DNA from: Deltaproteobacteria bacterium
Lineage (GTDB): Bacteria > Desulfobacterota > Desulfarculia > Adiutricales > Adiutricaceae
Reading direction: 5' to 3'
Assembly (NCBI GenBank): GCA_031276865.1
Contig: JAISMF010000094.1
Span: 1 to 64,000, forward strand
Length of the DNA: 64,000 bases
Positions 39,799-47,324 of this stretch are shown piece by piece. The position numbers were made by a program, and so were the translations under genes. Position 1 is the first letter of the stretch. Each line of letters opens with the position of its first letter. Below the pieces are notes generated by a model, which saw nothing but the letters and a program-made list of their open reading frames with translations, made no database searches and was not told where the DNA came from.

Positions 39799-40300
39799 AT
39801 CAGAGGATACGCGCGACGGCGCCGATCAGCGCGTCCACCGGCGGGCGGAGTCATGATCAGGAAAGCCGAATGCGAACGGATCTCCCGTCCGGAGTCTGGA
39901 CAGAACCGATCCTGGCGAAACAGCGCGTGTACCGCGTCACTCGAAAACAACAATCGAACAAGAACCGGGAGCACGCATGTCCATTCACTGCCTGAAAGAG
40001 GATCCGATCCGAAAGCCGATCCGCAAAAAAGCCCGCGGCCGTCAGGCGTCCGGGCGGTGTCCAGATTCTGGCATTCCGAAGCGGTAAACATCGGCGTTTG
40101 ATTCGGCATCCGAACTCATCCGCCCGCCGCGGGATCATTATACTTATCCTTTGCCGACGAGGAATTTGTTCTCTGCGTAAATTTTTTCGCACTTTATCAT
40201 CAGCCATAATCTATCACGTATACGTCATGATGTTCAGGCGTTAAAACACCACCGTATTCATGACCTTTCCCGTCTGTAGAACAGATATTAAAGTTGTTAG
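39799..40300. other. Gene-free stretch after fic
   Basis: Open frames exist on both strands at about 39853-40101 but resemble no family and mirror one another. No terminator was seen for fic. GC content falls sharply after about 40120, marking the end of the GC-rich accessory island. Confidence 0.4.
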
Positions 40301-40483
40301 AATATTAGAATATATAGAAATAAAGATGCGGTTGAAAAAGCTTTTCATATTATGAAAAGTGAATTGAGCAGGAAAAGAACTACTCAAATGCATAGTATTG
40401 AACGAATTGAAGGTCATAAAAAAATATTCTACTATAACTTGAGAGTTCCCGTCAACGAAAAAGAAGCCCAAAAGTTCCCGTGA
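40301..40483 (+). pseudogene. C-terminal fragment of a DDE transposase
   Basis: A 60-codon frame between stops reads 'RIYRNKDAVEKAFHIMKSEL' and '...MHSIERIEGHKKIFYYNL'. The Y-R-x-K-D-x-V-E-K-x-F segment carries the third catalytic residue of IS4/IS1634-type transposases, followed by the usual IxGH region. Nothing upstream of it is coding, so only the 3' end of the IS survives, next to the end of the GC-rich island. Confidence 0.6.
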
Positions 40484-41426
40484 TCGCTATAACCAGAAAA
40501 TATTTTTCAAGCGATCGATGGGCTAACCCGAGCCCCCTCATGTAGAGATTTTTTTTTGGGGGGGTTGCACAGCGATCTTAAAAAATTCACCTGAGGCCGA
40601 GTCGGAGGATGGCGCCCCTCAAACGGGGATATAGTCCTTCCCCGGAAAACCGGCGGCCGTGTTTTCTTTCGAAATCGCGCTTCCCGTTTGGGAAAAAGGG
40701 CGTCCCGCCCCCGCTTTTCCGCGGTGCGGGCGTCCCCGGCCCCTAAAAAATCAAGAGCCGTCGGCCCGGGTCTCGACGTCTATCAGCGGGCGAAAAAAGT
40801 TCCGCGGCTAAAATTTTATGAACATTTAAAATATATTTAATTAGCTGTGATAATGTATATTTTCGCCTATCAGTAAACAATATCAAAATCAAGACTATTT
40901 TTGAATAAATAGCGTTCCACCCCCCCCCGCGTTTTCATGGACCGCTTTGAAAAAACCACCCGGGGCGAAAAGAATTACGCCCGCGTTTCAAACGGGGAAG
41001 CGCTCGTTTCCCGAAAAACGCGCGGCCGTTACGTTACAGCGGAAGCCCTCGCTCTCCAACTGAGGCGGGCCCGAAAAAAAGTGAATCGCTAGGCTGGGAG
41101 TTTCAACATCTTTTCGAAGCCGAAAATATTCCGCATTTAAAATTTTTAAATATATTTAATTAGATGTCATAAATAATATTTTCGCATCTCAGTAAATAAT
41201 ATCCTAATTAGGTATATTTTTGGATAAAAATATCAAAGGTTATAATTTCGTCCCATAGACTTCCCCCTTCCCCTTTCAAATTCAGGGAAAGCCTTACGCG
41301 TCAAGGGCCAAAGCCGGAGAGAAACTTGTCTGATAGGCGCCGGAACCACTCTCTCCGAAGTATTTTAGACAAGCCCGACGCGTAAAATCTCCGCCGCAGT
41401 TTCAGGAATGAAAAGCTTTTTTAGTC
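40484..41426. other. Gene-free stretch with AT-rich repeats before the riboswitch
   Basis: Contains two related AT-rich repeats (next entry), a T9/G7 run at 40549-40565 and a C10 run at 40920. No gene is seen. Confidence 0.5.
40823..41232 (+). repeat. Two diverged ~85-95-bp AT-rich direct repeats
   Basis: Copies at 40823-40908 and 41134-41232 share 'catttaaaa', 'atatatttaattag', 'atattttcgc', 'tcagtaaa-aatat' and 'tatttttg-ataaa' in the same order. They differ in small indels and are about 310 bp apart. They lie upstream of the exbB promoter. Similar AT islands occur elsewhere in the window, but only these two align well. Confidence 0.65.
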
Positions 41427-41455
41427 TTGACATCGCCATTTCAGCTGTCTAGAAT
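41427..41455 (+). promoter_or_regulatory. Sigma-70 promoter of the riboswitch-exbB-exbD-tonB transcript
   Basis: TTGACA (41427-41432), a 17-base spacer, TAGAAT (41450-41455). The predicted start, around 41462, coincides with the first base of riboswitch stem P1. Confidence 0.88.
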
Positions 41456-41461
41456 AATACC

Positions 41462-41635
41462 CGATAGGAGCCGTAGCGGCTTAAAAGGGAACCCCGTGCG
41501 AGTCGGGGACGAGCCCATCGCTGTAATTCCAATAAAAATTTTTTTCGCCTCTCCGCGGCCACTGACTTTGGCGCTTACGCGATCTCGGGAAGGCCCGGCG
41601 AAAAACGGATAAGTCAGAAGACCTGCCTATCATTT
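41462..41635 (+). promoter_or_regulatory. Cobalamin (vitamin B12) riboswitch
   Basis: The element shows the ordered conserved blocks: GATAGGAGCC at the 5' side, TTAAAAGGGAA, the paired CCCCGTGCGAGTCGGGGACGAGCCC-type region (written here in parts: 41490-41514), CTGTAA, GCCACTG (41550-41556), and the B12 box AAGTCAGAAGACCTGCC (41611-41627). P1 closes by GATAGG (41463-41468) pairing with CCTATC (41626-41631). It binds adenosylcobalamin or a related cobalamin in the leader RNA and normally represses the downstream genes when B12 is plentiful. A strong terminator lies downstream before exbB. Confidence 0.93.
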
Positions 41636-41710
41636 CCCCGTCCTTTCCGCTCGGGGAGCGAATGAGCGGATCCGCGGCCTTAAAACAACTATTTCCAGGA
41701 TTATTGGGCG

Positions 41711-41749
41711 TCCCGGTTCACAATATATAGTGATTCGGGATTTTTTTTT
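41711..41749 (+). terminator. Intrinsic terminator between riboswitch and exbB (likely expression platform)
   Basis: TCCCGGTTCAC (41711-41721) pairs with GTGATTCGGGA (41730-41740) with one mismatch and one G-T, across an 8-base loop, then nine Ts. It is placed to stop transcription when cobalamin is bound. A direct antiterminator pairing was not worked out. Confidence 0.85.
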
Positions 41750-41786
41750 ATTTCCCTCACTTTGAAAAATTCTGAAGGAAGCGACC

Positions 41787-42482
41787 TTGCCGGACTATTC
41801 TATTTCACACATGTTTCTAAACGCGGATCGGGTAGTGCAGGGGGTCATGGTCCTCCTGTTTCTGGCCTCAGTTTCCTGCTGGGTGGTCATCCTGGAGAAG
41901 GCCGTGCTTTTAAAACAGTCCAGCGTGGCGGTGTGGCGCTTCAAAAAGTTGGCCGCCAAACTCACCGACTCGGTCAACCCCGACGATTTTCCCAGCTTCG
42001 CCGCCAAGATAGTGGAGGCCGGAGTGAATGAGAGCAGGGACACCGCCGGTCACGAGACCCGCGCCGATTTTAGGGAACGGGTGGAAAGGGCCATGCGGGT
42101 GATCCTTTCCGGCCGGATAGACCGGCTGGAAAACCGGGTGAACCTCCTGGCCACGGTGGGCTCCACCAGCCCCTTCGTGGGTCTCTTCGGAACCGTCTGG
42201 GGCATCATGCACAGCTTCATAGGCATCGCCGCCTCCGGCGAGACCACCCTCGCGGTGGTGGCCCCGGGCATCGCCGAGGCCCTCTTCGCCACGGCCATGG
42301 GGCTGGTGGCCGCCATCCCCGCCGTCATCGCCTTCAATAAAATTAACAGCACCATGCAGAAGATGACCAAGGAGGCCCTGGCCGGCATCGCCCTGGTGGG
42401 GAACTCCCTTTCGCGGATCCATTTCACCGACGAGGATCGAGGCGGAACGCCGCTGCGGCTGAAGAAAGCCCAGGAGTCCTAA
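41787..42482 (+). CDS. exbB: ExbB/TolQ-family proton channel subunit
   Basis: 231 residues. TTG at 41787 is preferred because GAAGGAAG stands at correct spacing; an in-frame ATG lies eight codons later. Three membrane helices are visible: about 16-36 (VMVLLFLASVSCWVVILEK), 'GSTSPFVGLFGTVWGIMHSF' (about 126-145), and 'EALFATAMGLVAAIPAVIAF' (about 165-185). The second and third hold the conserved Thr and Gly-rich packing of the MotA/TolQ/ExbB family. It forms the inner-membrane proton channel pentamer around ExbD. First gene of the riboswitch-controlled operon. TolQ naming is equally defensible by sequence; ExbB is preferred because a TonB gene and a B12 riboswitch accompany it. Confidence 0.9.
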   Translation: MPDYSISHMFLNADRVVQGVMVLLFLASVSCWVVILEKAVLLKQSSVAVWRFKKLAAKLTDSVNPDDFPSFAAKIVEAGVNESRDTAGHETRADFRERVERAMRVILSGRIDRLENRVNLLATVGSTSPFVGLFGTVWGIMHSFIGIAASGETTLAVVAPGIAEALFATAMGLVAAIPAVIAFNKINSTMQKMTKEALAGIALVGNSLSRIHFTDEDRGGTPLRLKKAQES

Positions 42483-42491
42483 AAAACATCA

Positions 42492-42521
42492 GGCCCGGGG
42501 CGCCTTCCGGCGCCCCGGGCC
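42492..42521 (+). repeat. 13-bp perfect hairpin between exbB and exbD
   Basis: 42492-42504 pairs exactly with 42509-42521, with loop TTCC. No T tract follows, so it is unlikely to stop transcription. It may protect the exbB message or set the exbB:exbD ratio. Confidence 0.65.
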
Positions 42522-42568
42522 GCCTTAAACGCCGCCAAGGCGGCCACGAAGTTTAAAAGGTTCGGCTT

Positions 42569-43153
42569 ATGGCAGAACGTGACGAGCTAATCCCCGGCCA
42601 GAGCGATTTAAAGAGCATTTCCGACATAAACGTCACCCCCTTCATCGACGTCATGCTGGTCCTCCTCATCATTTTCATGGTCACCGCCCCCCTGATGATG
42701 GGCGGGGTCCGCATCAATCTACCCAAGACCGGAGGAACCCCCCTCCCTAGGCCGGAGGATCCCATAATCGTGAGTCTGGACTCCCAGAGCCAAATCTTCG
42801 TGGACAAGGATCTGGTGCCCGTCGACTCGCGCATGGACGTCTTCAAGAAGCTGGCTCTCGAGTCCGAATCGGGCGAGGTCTTCGTGAGGGGCGACGGGGA
42901 CATTAAGTACTCCCAGATGATGAACCTCATGGCGGAGCTCGGTCAGGCCGGCTTCGCCCGGGTGACCTTGGTGACCAACGTCCAGAGCGGCTCCCCGCCG
43001 GAGCGCGCCGACGCCGTTTCCGGAGGCGCCCAGGACGCGGCCGGAGCCGCCCTGGACGGCGCCTCCCCCTCCCCCCAGGCGCCCGCGGCGCCTCCCGCGG
43101 CGCCTTCCGCGGCCTCCCCCCAGGCCACCGCCGCCCCGGCTCCGGCCACCTGA
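42569..43153 (+). CDS. exbD: ExbD/TolR-family proton channel subunit
   Basis: 194 residues. 'SDINVTPFIDVMLVLLIIFMVTAPLM' (about 17-42) is the single membrane helix with the essential proton-carrying Asp in 'PFIDVMLVLLIIFMV'. The periplasmic domain (about 60-135) follows the ExbD/TolR fold. An Ala/Pro/Ser-rich tail of ~45 residues (about 148-194) is longer than usual in the family. AAAAGG lies upstream of the ATG. Its complex with ExbB powers TonB. Middle gene of the riboswitch operon. Confidence 0.9.
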   Translation: MAERDELIPGQSDLKSISDINVTPFIDVMLVLLIIFMVTAPLMMGGVRINLPKTGGTPLPRPEDPIIVSLDSQSQIFVDKDLVPVDSRMDVFKKLALESESGEVFVRGDGDIKYSQMMNLMAELGQAGFARVTLVTNVQSGSPPERADAVSGGAQDAAGAALDGASPSPQAPAAPPAAPSAASPQATAAPAPAT

Positions 43154-43190
43154 CCCCCCTAAGCGGCCTTTCGAATTTTTGGGTTAAACT

Positions 43191-44003
43191 ATGAACGCCC
43201 GCGAAACCTCGAATCACGTCTTCAACAGAGCCCTCTTTCTGGCCATTGTCTTTCACCTGACCATCGTTTTATTCCTGATCGCCCCCAAGATGGACAGCTC
43301 CGGCTACAGGGTTCTGGCCCACATGCAGTTCGACACCTACGATCCCTTAGGCGGCATGCCCGGAGGGGATCAAGCCGAAGCGCCTCCCGAGGCCGACCCC
43401 ATGATGGACAACGAGCCCGTGGTGGAGGAGCCCGAACCCGAGCCGGAACCGGAAGTGGTGGAGGATCCCCCCCAGCTGGTGGAAAGCGTCTCGGAAAAAG
43501 CCGAAGTTAGGGCTCCGCCTCCGCCTCCGCCCAAGGTTCCCCCCAAGCCCAAAACCCAGCCCAAACCCAAACCGAAACCCGCCGCCCAGTCGGCGGCCCC
43601 CTCCGACGCCGCCAGCGCCGGCCAGGTGAGTCCCGGAACGGGCGCCGGAGGCGGTCCCGGAACCGGACAGGGCGGAGTCGGGGGAGGCTCGGGCAAGGGC
43701 ACCGCCGACGCCTACGCCGCTTACAAAAGCAAGGTTCAGAAGAAGCTCGTCAGGTATAAAAAATACCCTCCCGCCGCCCGCAACGGCAAAATGGAGGGGA
43801 CGGTGACCGTCAAGTTCACCATCGCCCGTTCGGGCAAGGTGGTATCCTCCCAGCTGATAAAGACTTCAGGCGCTCCCATCCTAGACGACGAGGTGATGGC
43901 GCTTCTAAGGCGGGTGGATCCCTTCCCCGAGTTTCCCAAGGAGATTCAGGAGGCCACCATGACCCTCACCGTTCCCATCAGATTCACCATCAAGGACAGG
44001 TAA
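43191..44003 (+). CDS. tonB: TonB energy transducer
   Basis: 270 residues. One N-terminal membrane anchor (about 14-34, ALFLAIVFHLTIVLFLIAP), then a Glu/Pro-rich spacer with EPEPEPEPE and PPPPPPKVPPKPKTQPKPKPK-type runs (about 78-135), a Gly-rich hinge, and a TonB_C domain (about 180-270: 'VRYKKYPPAARNGKMEGTVTVKFTIARSGKV', 'LRRVDPFPEFP'). It spans the periplasm and opens TonB-dependent receptors for cobalamin, iron or other substrates. Last gene of the exbB-exbD-tonB operon, with a strong terminator 90 bases on. A 62-bp scrap of this gene recurs at 45843. Confidence 0.93.
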   Translation: MNARETSNHVFNRALFLAIVFHLTIVLFLIAPKMDSSGYRVLAHMQFDTYDPLGGMPGGDQAEAPPEADPMMDNEPVVEEPEPEPEPEVVEDPPQLVESVSEKAEVRAPPPPPPKVPPKPKTQPKPKPKPAAQSAAPSDAASAGQVSPGTGAGGGPGTGQGGVGGGSGKGTADAYAAYKSKVQKKLVRYKKYPPAARNGKMEGTVTVKFTIARSGKVVSSQLIKTSGAPILDDEVMALLRRVDPFPEFPKEIQEATMTLTVPIRFTIKDR

Positions 44004-44090
44004 ACGAGCCAAAAGGAACGCTAAATCACCATCTCCAGGAAATCACCAACGCCTTTGAATTTCCATCACTCGTGAATTTCCATCACCCGA

Positions 44091-44125
44091 AAAAAAGGGG
44101 GGCTTTCAGCCCCCCTTTTTATTTT
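44091..44125. terminator. Bidirectional terminator between tonB (+) and endonuclease gene (-)
   Basis: GGGGGGCT (44097-44104) pairs with AGCCCCCC (44108-44115), flanked by A6 on the left and T5 on the right, so it serves convergent transcripts. Confidence 0.9.
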
Positions 44126-44183
44126 TAAACGCGCGTGTTTTTTCAAAACGCCTGGAAAAAAAACGCGCGACTCGAAAAACGTC

Positions 44184-45134
44184 TTAAAGGTCTCCGTCCC
44201 AGTACCGTTTCTTCAGGTACGGGTAAATATCCGAATCCTTATCTTGGCGGCTCCACATCTCGGCCGGAGAGACGATGGAAAATTTGGACGGATCTTTCAG
44301 GCAGCTACGCCAAGTTTTCTCCAGATCGCCTCCCAGGTCGGGGTGTCCGCCGTTCAAAAGTTTCCAGTTGGATTTCGGGACGATAAGTAGATGCAGAAAA
44401 TCATCGGCTTCGAATCCTTCGACCTTACGCTCGATCATCTTTTCCGCCCACAGGGTCTGACGCATGAGCTGGTAGAATGGATCGAATCCGCAGCAGAGCC
44501 ATGTTTTTTCATAAAACAGGTAAGCGCTTTGTTTTATCAGTTCCACGTAGCGTATCTTATACTTCTCCTTCTTAGTTTCGTTCCAGTTTATAGAATAGTC
44601 CTCGACGTACTTCCACTCCATGAAAACGAGGAAACGCCGTCCGTCACGGTGAAGGGCGATGATCAAAGCGTCTATGGAAGCGCAGAACTCCCCCCGTTTG
44701 TTTTGACTTTCTCCTAAAAAATTGACCTCTCCGCCTACGGCCTCGAACTGGATGTAGCCGCTCATACGCTCAGGAATCGGGAAGACGTCGATGAAATCAT
44801 CGGAAACCGTCTTTAAGAGATTCAAAACCGCGTTTTTGTCGTTTCGCAAGGGAAAAAGGTGGTTCACGCAGGCGATCTGCGATTCCAAAACGTTTCCCGG
44901 GGGCGATTCTCTTCCTTCATGCCAGGGAATATCGTTTTCCTTGAAATACCTAAGAACGTCGTCCCTCACGGACGGGTGAAGATTAAAATTCCTTTCCTTA
45001 AGAACATGGGGATACTGTTTAACCTCGCCGTTTAACTTGTAATCTCCCATTCCAGGGCAGCCGAAAAAATCTTCCCTTATCAAATCGATCGCGCGTTTTA
45101 TCTCTTTTGTTTTAAAAAGCATGTTCTCTTTCAT
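44184..45134 (-). CDS. Putative PD-(D/E)XK restriction endonuclease (PGN_0703-like), copy 1
   Basis: 316 residues. 'SQIACVNHLFPLRNDKNAVLNLL' (about 83-107) precedes the nuclease core, with the Asp in 'CASIDALIIALHRDGRRF' (about 154) and E-x-K in 'VFMEWKYVEDY' (about 172-174). The pattern matches the PGN_0703 family of putative restriction endonucleases. 'FDPFYQLMRQTLWAEKMI' and 'GGHPDLGGDLEKTWRS' follow as family-specific helices. No signal peptide. The start at 45134 is uncertain, since an ATG four codons later is possible. A consensus sigma-70 promoter lies ~210 bp upstream. A second copy of about 80% identity is next on the same strand. No methyltransferase gene is adjacent, so a classical restriction-modification role is unproven. 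Confidence 0.75.
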   Translation of the reverse strand: MKENMLFKTKEIKRAIDLIREDFFGCPGMGDYKLNGEVKQYPHVLKERNFNLHPSVRDDVLRYFKENDIPWHEGRESPPGNVLESQIACVNHLFPLRNDKNAVLNLLKTVSDDFIDVFPIPERMSGYIQFEAVGGEVNFLGESQNKRGEFCASIDALIIALHRDGRRFLVFMEWKYVEDYSINWNETKKEKYKIRYVELIKQSAYLFYEKTWLCCGFDPFYQLMRQTLWAEKMIERKVEGFEADDFLHLLIVPKSNWKLLNGGHPDLGGDLEKTWRSCLKDPSKFSIVSPAEMWSRQDKDSDIYPYLKKRYWDGDL

Positions 45135-45345
45135 TTCGATGAAAAACCCCTTTCGAAACGGATTCTTTCCCTAAACGCCTCCGCCCCGAATGAAGCGGAA
45201 TCCTCCGCGGCTTAAGATACGCCGTTCGTTTTTTTGCGTCTTGAAAAAAACTAAGTCCAGGGCGGCGCTTTCCAAAACGTGGCGGAAACTAGGTGAAACA
45301 GGATCGTTTTCGCTAACTAAATCTTTCCCCGCCGCTTATGAATCT

Positions 45346-45374
45346 ATTATATCATGTTGAAAGGAAAATGTCAA
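45346..45374 (-). promoter_or_regulatory. Perfect-consensus sigma-70 promoter, endonuclease copy 1
   Basis: Minus strand: TTGACA (45374-45369), 17-base spacer, TATAAT (45351-45346). Both hexamers and the spacer match the ideal, which is rare. Duplicated with its gene. Confidence 0.92.
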
Positions 45375-45459
45375 GTATTTTATTTCGTCTCCCTCCCCAT
45401 TTTTTCGGATTCAAGCGTCCAGCCTATTTTCGGAAGCCACCTCCGGCTCAAAAATCAGG

Positions 45460-45849
45460 GGTGTTTTTGAGGCGGCGCGGCCACGGTTCAGGCGATTGCG
45501 GCGGTATCACTCACTTTTAGAGAAAAGCTTAAGGCACTCCGGACAGAGGTCGAAGAGTCGAAAATCGAAGGGCGAAGACGCCGTCATCCTGGAAAACCGG
45601 CTCCAGGCATCCCTTGTCGTGATAATCCCACCTCCGACGCGTTAGCAACCCGATGGCCTGGGGCGGGCTGTTTTCCACAATGGGATCCAGGCTCATCTTG
45701 GTGTGGATCGCCTCCCTTTAATCCATGCGCGCCTTAAAAGAGCCTTCGCCAAAGCGGCGAAAAGGAAAGGCGCCCGGCGGAGCGCCACCGACAGAATCAT
45801 GCCGAAGGCGATGAAGACGGCGTTTATGTCCGCCCCCCACGTCGCCCGC
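45460..45849 (-). pseudogene. nrdJ 3'-end fragment from the tandem duplication
   Basis: Corresponds to the last ~120 codons of nrdJ (about 47333-47687), including the remains of the C-terminal CxxC-type zinc tail ('ggcgattgcggcgg' region) and the 'KAMRPTKA'-equivalent region. Many substitutions and indels abolish the frame. It ends abruptly at the CGCCCGC heptamer where tonB sequence begins. Confidence 0.8.
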
Positions 45850-45904
45850 AACGGCAAAATGGGAGGGCGCGACGTTCGTCAAGTTCACCATCAAGGACGG
45901 ATAG
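45843..45904 (+). pseudogene. tonB 3'-end scrap from the tandem duplication
   Basis: Starts at the shared CGCCCGC, follows tonB for ~35 bases ('aacggcaaaatgg...gtcaagttcaccatc'), then jumps to the last codons ('aaggac-ggatag'). The two TTCACCATC motifs of tonB (near 43813 and 43981) have collapsed into one, a deletion between 9-bp direct repeats. Confidence 0.8.
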
Positions 45905-45940
45905 CCATACCTAGGGATAGCAAAATCACCATCTCCCAAG

Positions 45941-45974
45941 AAAAAGGGGGGGGCTTTCAGCCCCCCCTTTTTTT
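45941..45974. terminator. Duplicated bidirectional terminator
   Basis: Copy of the 44091 terminator: A5, a G-run plus CT, loop, AG plus a C7 run, T-run. It now serves the minus-strand endonuclease copy 2. Confidence 0.85.
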
Positions 45975-46033
45975 AAACCCGCATGGATTTTTGTTTAGAC
46001 GCCAAGAGTAAAGCGCTGTTCCGCAAAGGCGTC

Positions 46034-46978
46034 TTAAATATCCCCGTCCCAATACCGTTTCTTAAGATACGCGTAAATATCCGTATCCTTGTCCTGACGG
46101 CTCCACAGCTCGGCGGGGGAGACGATGACGAATTTGGAAGGATGTTTCAGGCAGCTCCGCCAGGTTTTCTCCAAATCTCCTCCCAGGTCGGGGTGTCCGC
46201 CGTTCAAAAGTTCCCCGTTCGATTTCGGGACGACGAATAGATGCAGAAAATCATCGGCTTCAAATCCCTCGACCTTATGCTCGAACAGCTTCTCCGCCCA
46301 CAGAGTCTGACGCATGAGCTGGTAGAATGGGTTGGCCCCGCAACAGAGCCATGTTTTTTCATAAAACAGACAAGCGCTTTGTTTTATCAGAGGCTCGTAG
46401 AGGATCTTATTCTCCACCTTCTTTTTTCCGCTCCATTCTATAGAGTAATCCTCCACGTACTTCCACTCCATGAAAACGTGAAAACGCCGTCCGTCACGGT
46501 GAAGGGCGATGATCAAAGCGTCTAGGGAAACGCAAAACTCCCCTCGCGTGTTTTGATTTTCTCCTAAAAATTTGACCCCTCCTCCGACGGCCTCGAACTG
46601 GATGTAGCCGCTTATACGCTCAGGAATCGGGAAGACGTCGATGAAATCATCGGAAACCGTCTTTAAGAGATTCAAAACCGCGTTTTTATCGTTTCGCAAG
46701 GGAAAAAGGTGGTTCACGCAGGCGATCTGAGAAGAGAGAACGTGTCCCGTGGGCGAAACTTTTCCCTCATGCCAGTGAATCTGGTTTTCCTTGAAATATT
46801 TGACGGCGTCGTCCCTCACGGACGGGTGAAGATTGAACTCCCTATTCTTAAGAACATGGGGATACTGTTTAACCTCGCCGTTTGTCTTGTAATCTCCATC
46901 TCCAGGGCAGCCGAAAAAATCTTCCCTTATCAATTTGAGGGCGCGGTTTCTCTCTCTTAAATAAAAATTCATATTCAT
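46034..46978 (-). CDS. Putative PD-(D/E)XK restriction endonuclease (PGN_0703-like), copy 2
   Basis: 314 residues from the ATG at 46978, or two codons later. A perfect AGGAGG directly precedes it, so the further upstream ATG at 47032 is not needed. It keeps all motifs of copy 1: 'SQIACVNHLFPLRNDKNAVLNLL', 'CVSLDALIIALHRDGRRF' (catalytic Asp), 'VFMEWKYVEDYSIEW' (E-x-K), 'GANPFYQLMRQTLWAEKLF', 'GGHPDLGGDLEKTWRS'. Differences from copy 1 are mainly conservative substitutions, and both frames are open despite surrounding decay. That points to selection on both copies or a recent duplication with drift in the flanks. It lies just downstream (in transcription terms) of its own consensus promoter and before the duplicated terminator. 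Confidence 0.75.
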   Translation of the reverse strand: MNMNFYLRERNRALKLIREDFFGCPGDGDYKTNGEVKQYPHVLKNREFNLHPSVRDDAVKYFKENQIHWHEGKVSPTGHVLSSQIACVNHLFPLRNDKNAVLNLLKTVSDDFIDVFPIPERISGYIQFEAVGGGVKFLGENQNTRGEFCVSLDALIIALHRDGRRFHVFMEWKYVEDYSIEWSGKKKVENKILYEPLIKQSACLFYEKTWLCCGANPFYQLMRQTLWAEKLFEHKVEGFEADDFLHLFVVPKSNGELLNGGHPDLGGDLEKTWRSCLKHPSKFVIVSPAELWSRQDKDTDIYAYLKKRYWDGDI

Positions 46979-47204
46979 TTTCCTCCTGATAAAAATATTA
47001 TATCGAAAAGATTCAATTTTAGTCCAAGCCACCTTCGTCCCTAGTGACGCGGCGGCCGGCGCGGATTTAGAATCCGCCGTCCATTTCCCAGCTCCTTAAA
47101 AAAACGGATGCGCGCACCGCATTTTGGAAAGCGCGGCCACGGACCCAACGTGAAACAGGCGCGTTTCCGTGGGGTAATAATCTTTCCCCGCCGATTACGA
47201 ATCT

Positions 47205-47233
47205 ATTATATCATGCTGAAGGGAAAATGTCAA
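47205..47233 (-). promoter_or_regulatory. Perfect-consensus sigma-70 promoter, endonuclease copy 2
   Basis: Minus strand: TTGACA (47233-47228), 17-base spacer, TATAAT (47210-47205). The hexamers are identical to copy 1; the spacer differs at two positions. The ~220-bp leader holds no obvious operator. Confidence 0.92.
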
Positions 47234-47324
47234 GTATTTTTTTTGGCCGTTTTCCCCCTTTCCCGAATCTAATCCGTCCGCTTCCCCGAAGTCGCCGGAA
47301 GCCGAAAAAAAAATCAGGAGTTTT

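Noticed and set aside
39853-40101. Open frames after fic on both strands
   Set aside because: No family resemblance, no ribosome binding site, and the strands mirror each other as expected from GC-rich composition.
46979-47032. Upstream ATG (47032) as start of endonuclease copy 2
   Set aside because: A perfect AGGAGG immediately precedes the ATGs at 46978/46972, and copy 1 has no matching extension.
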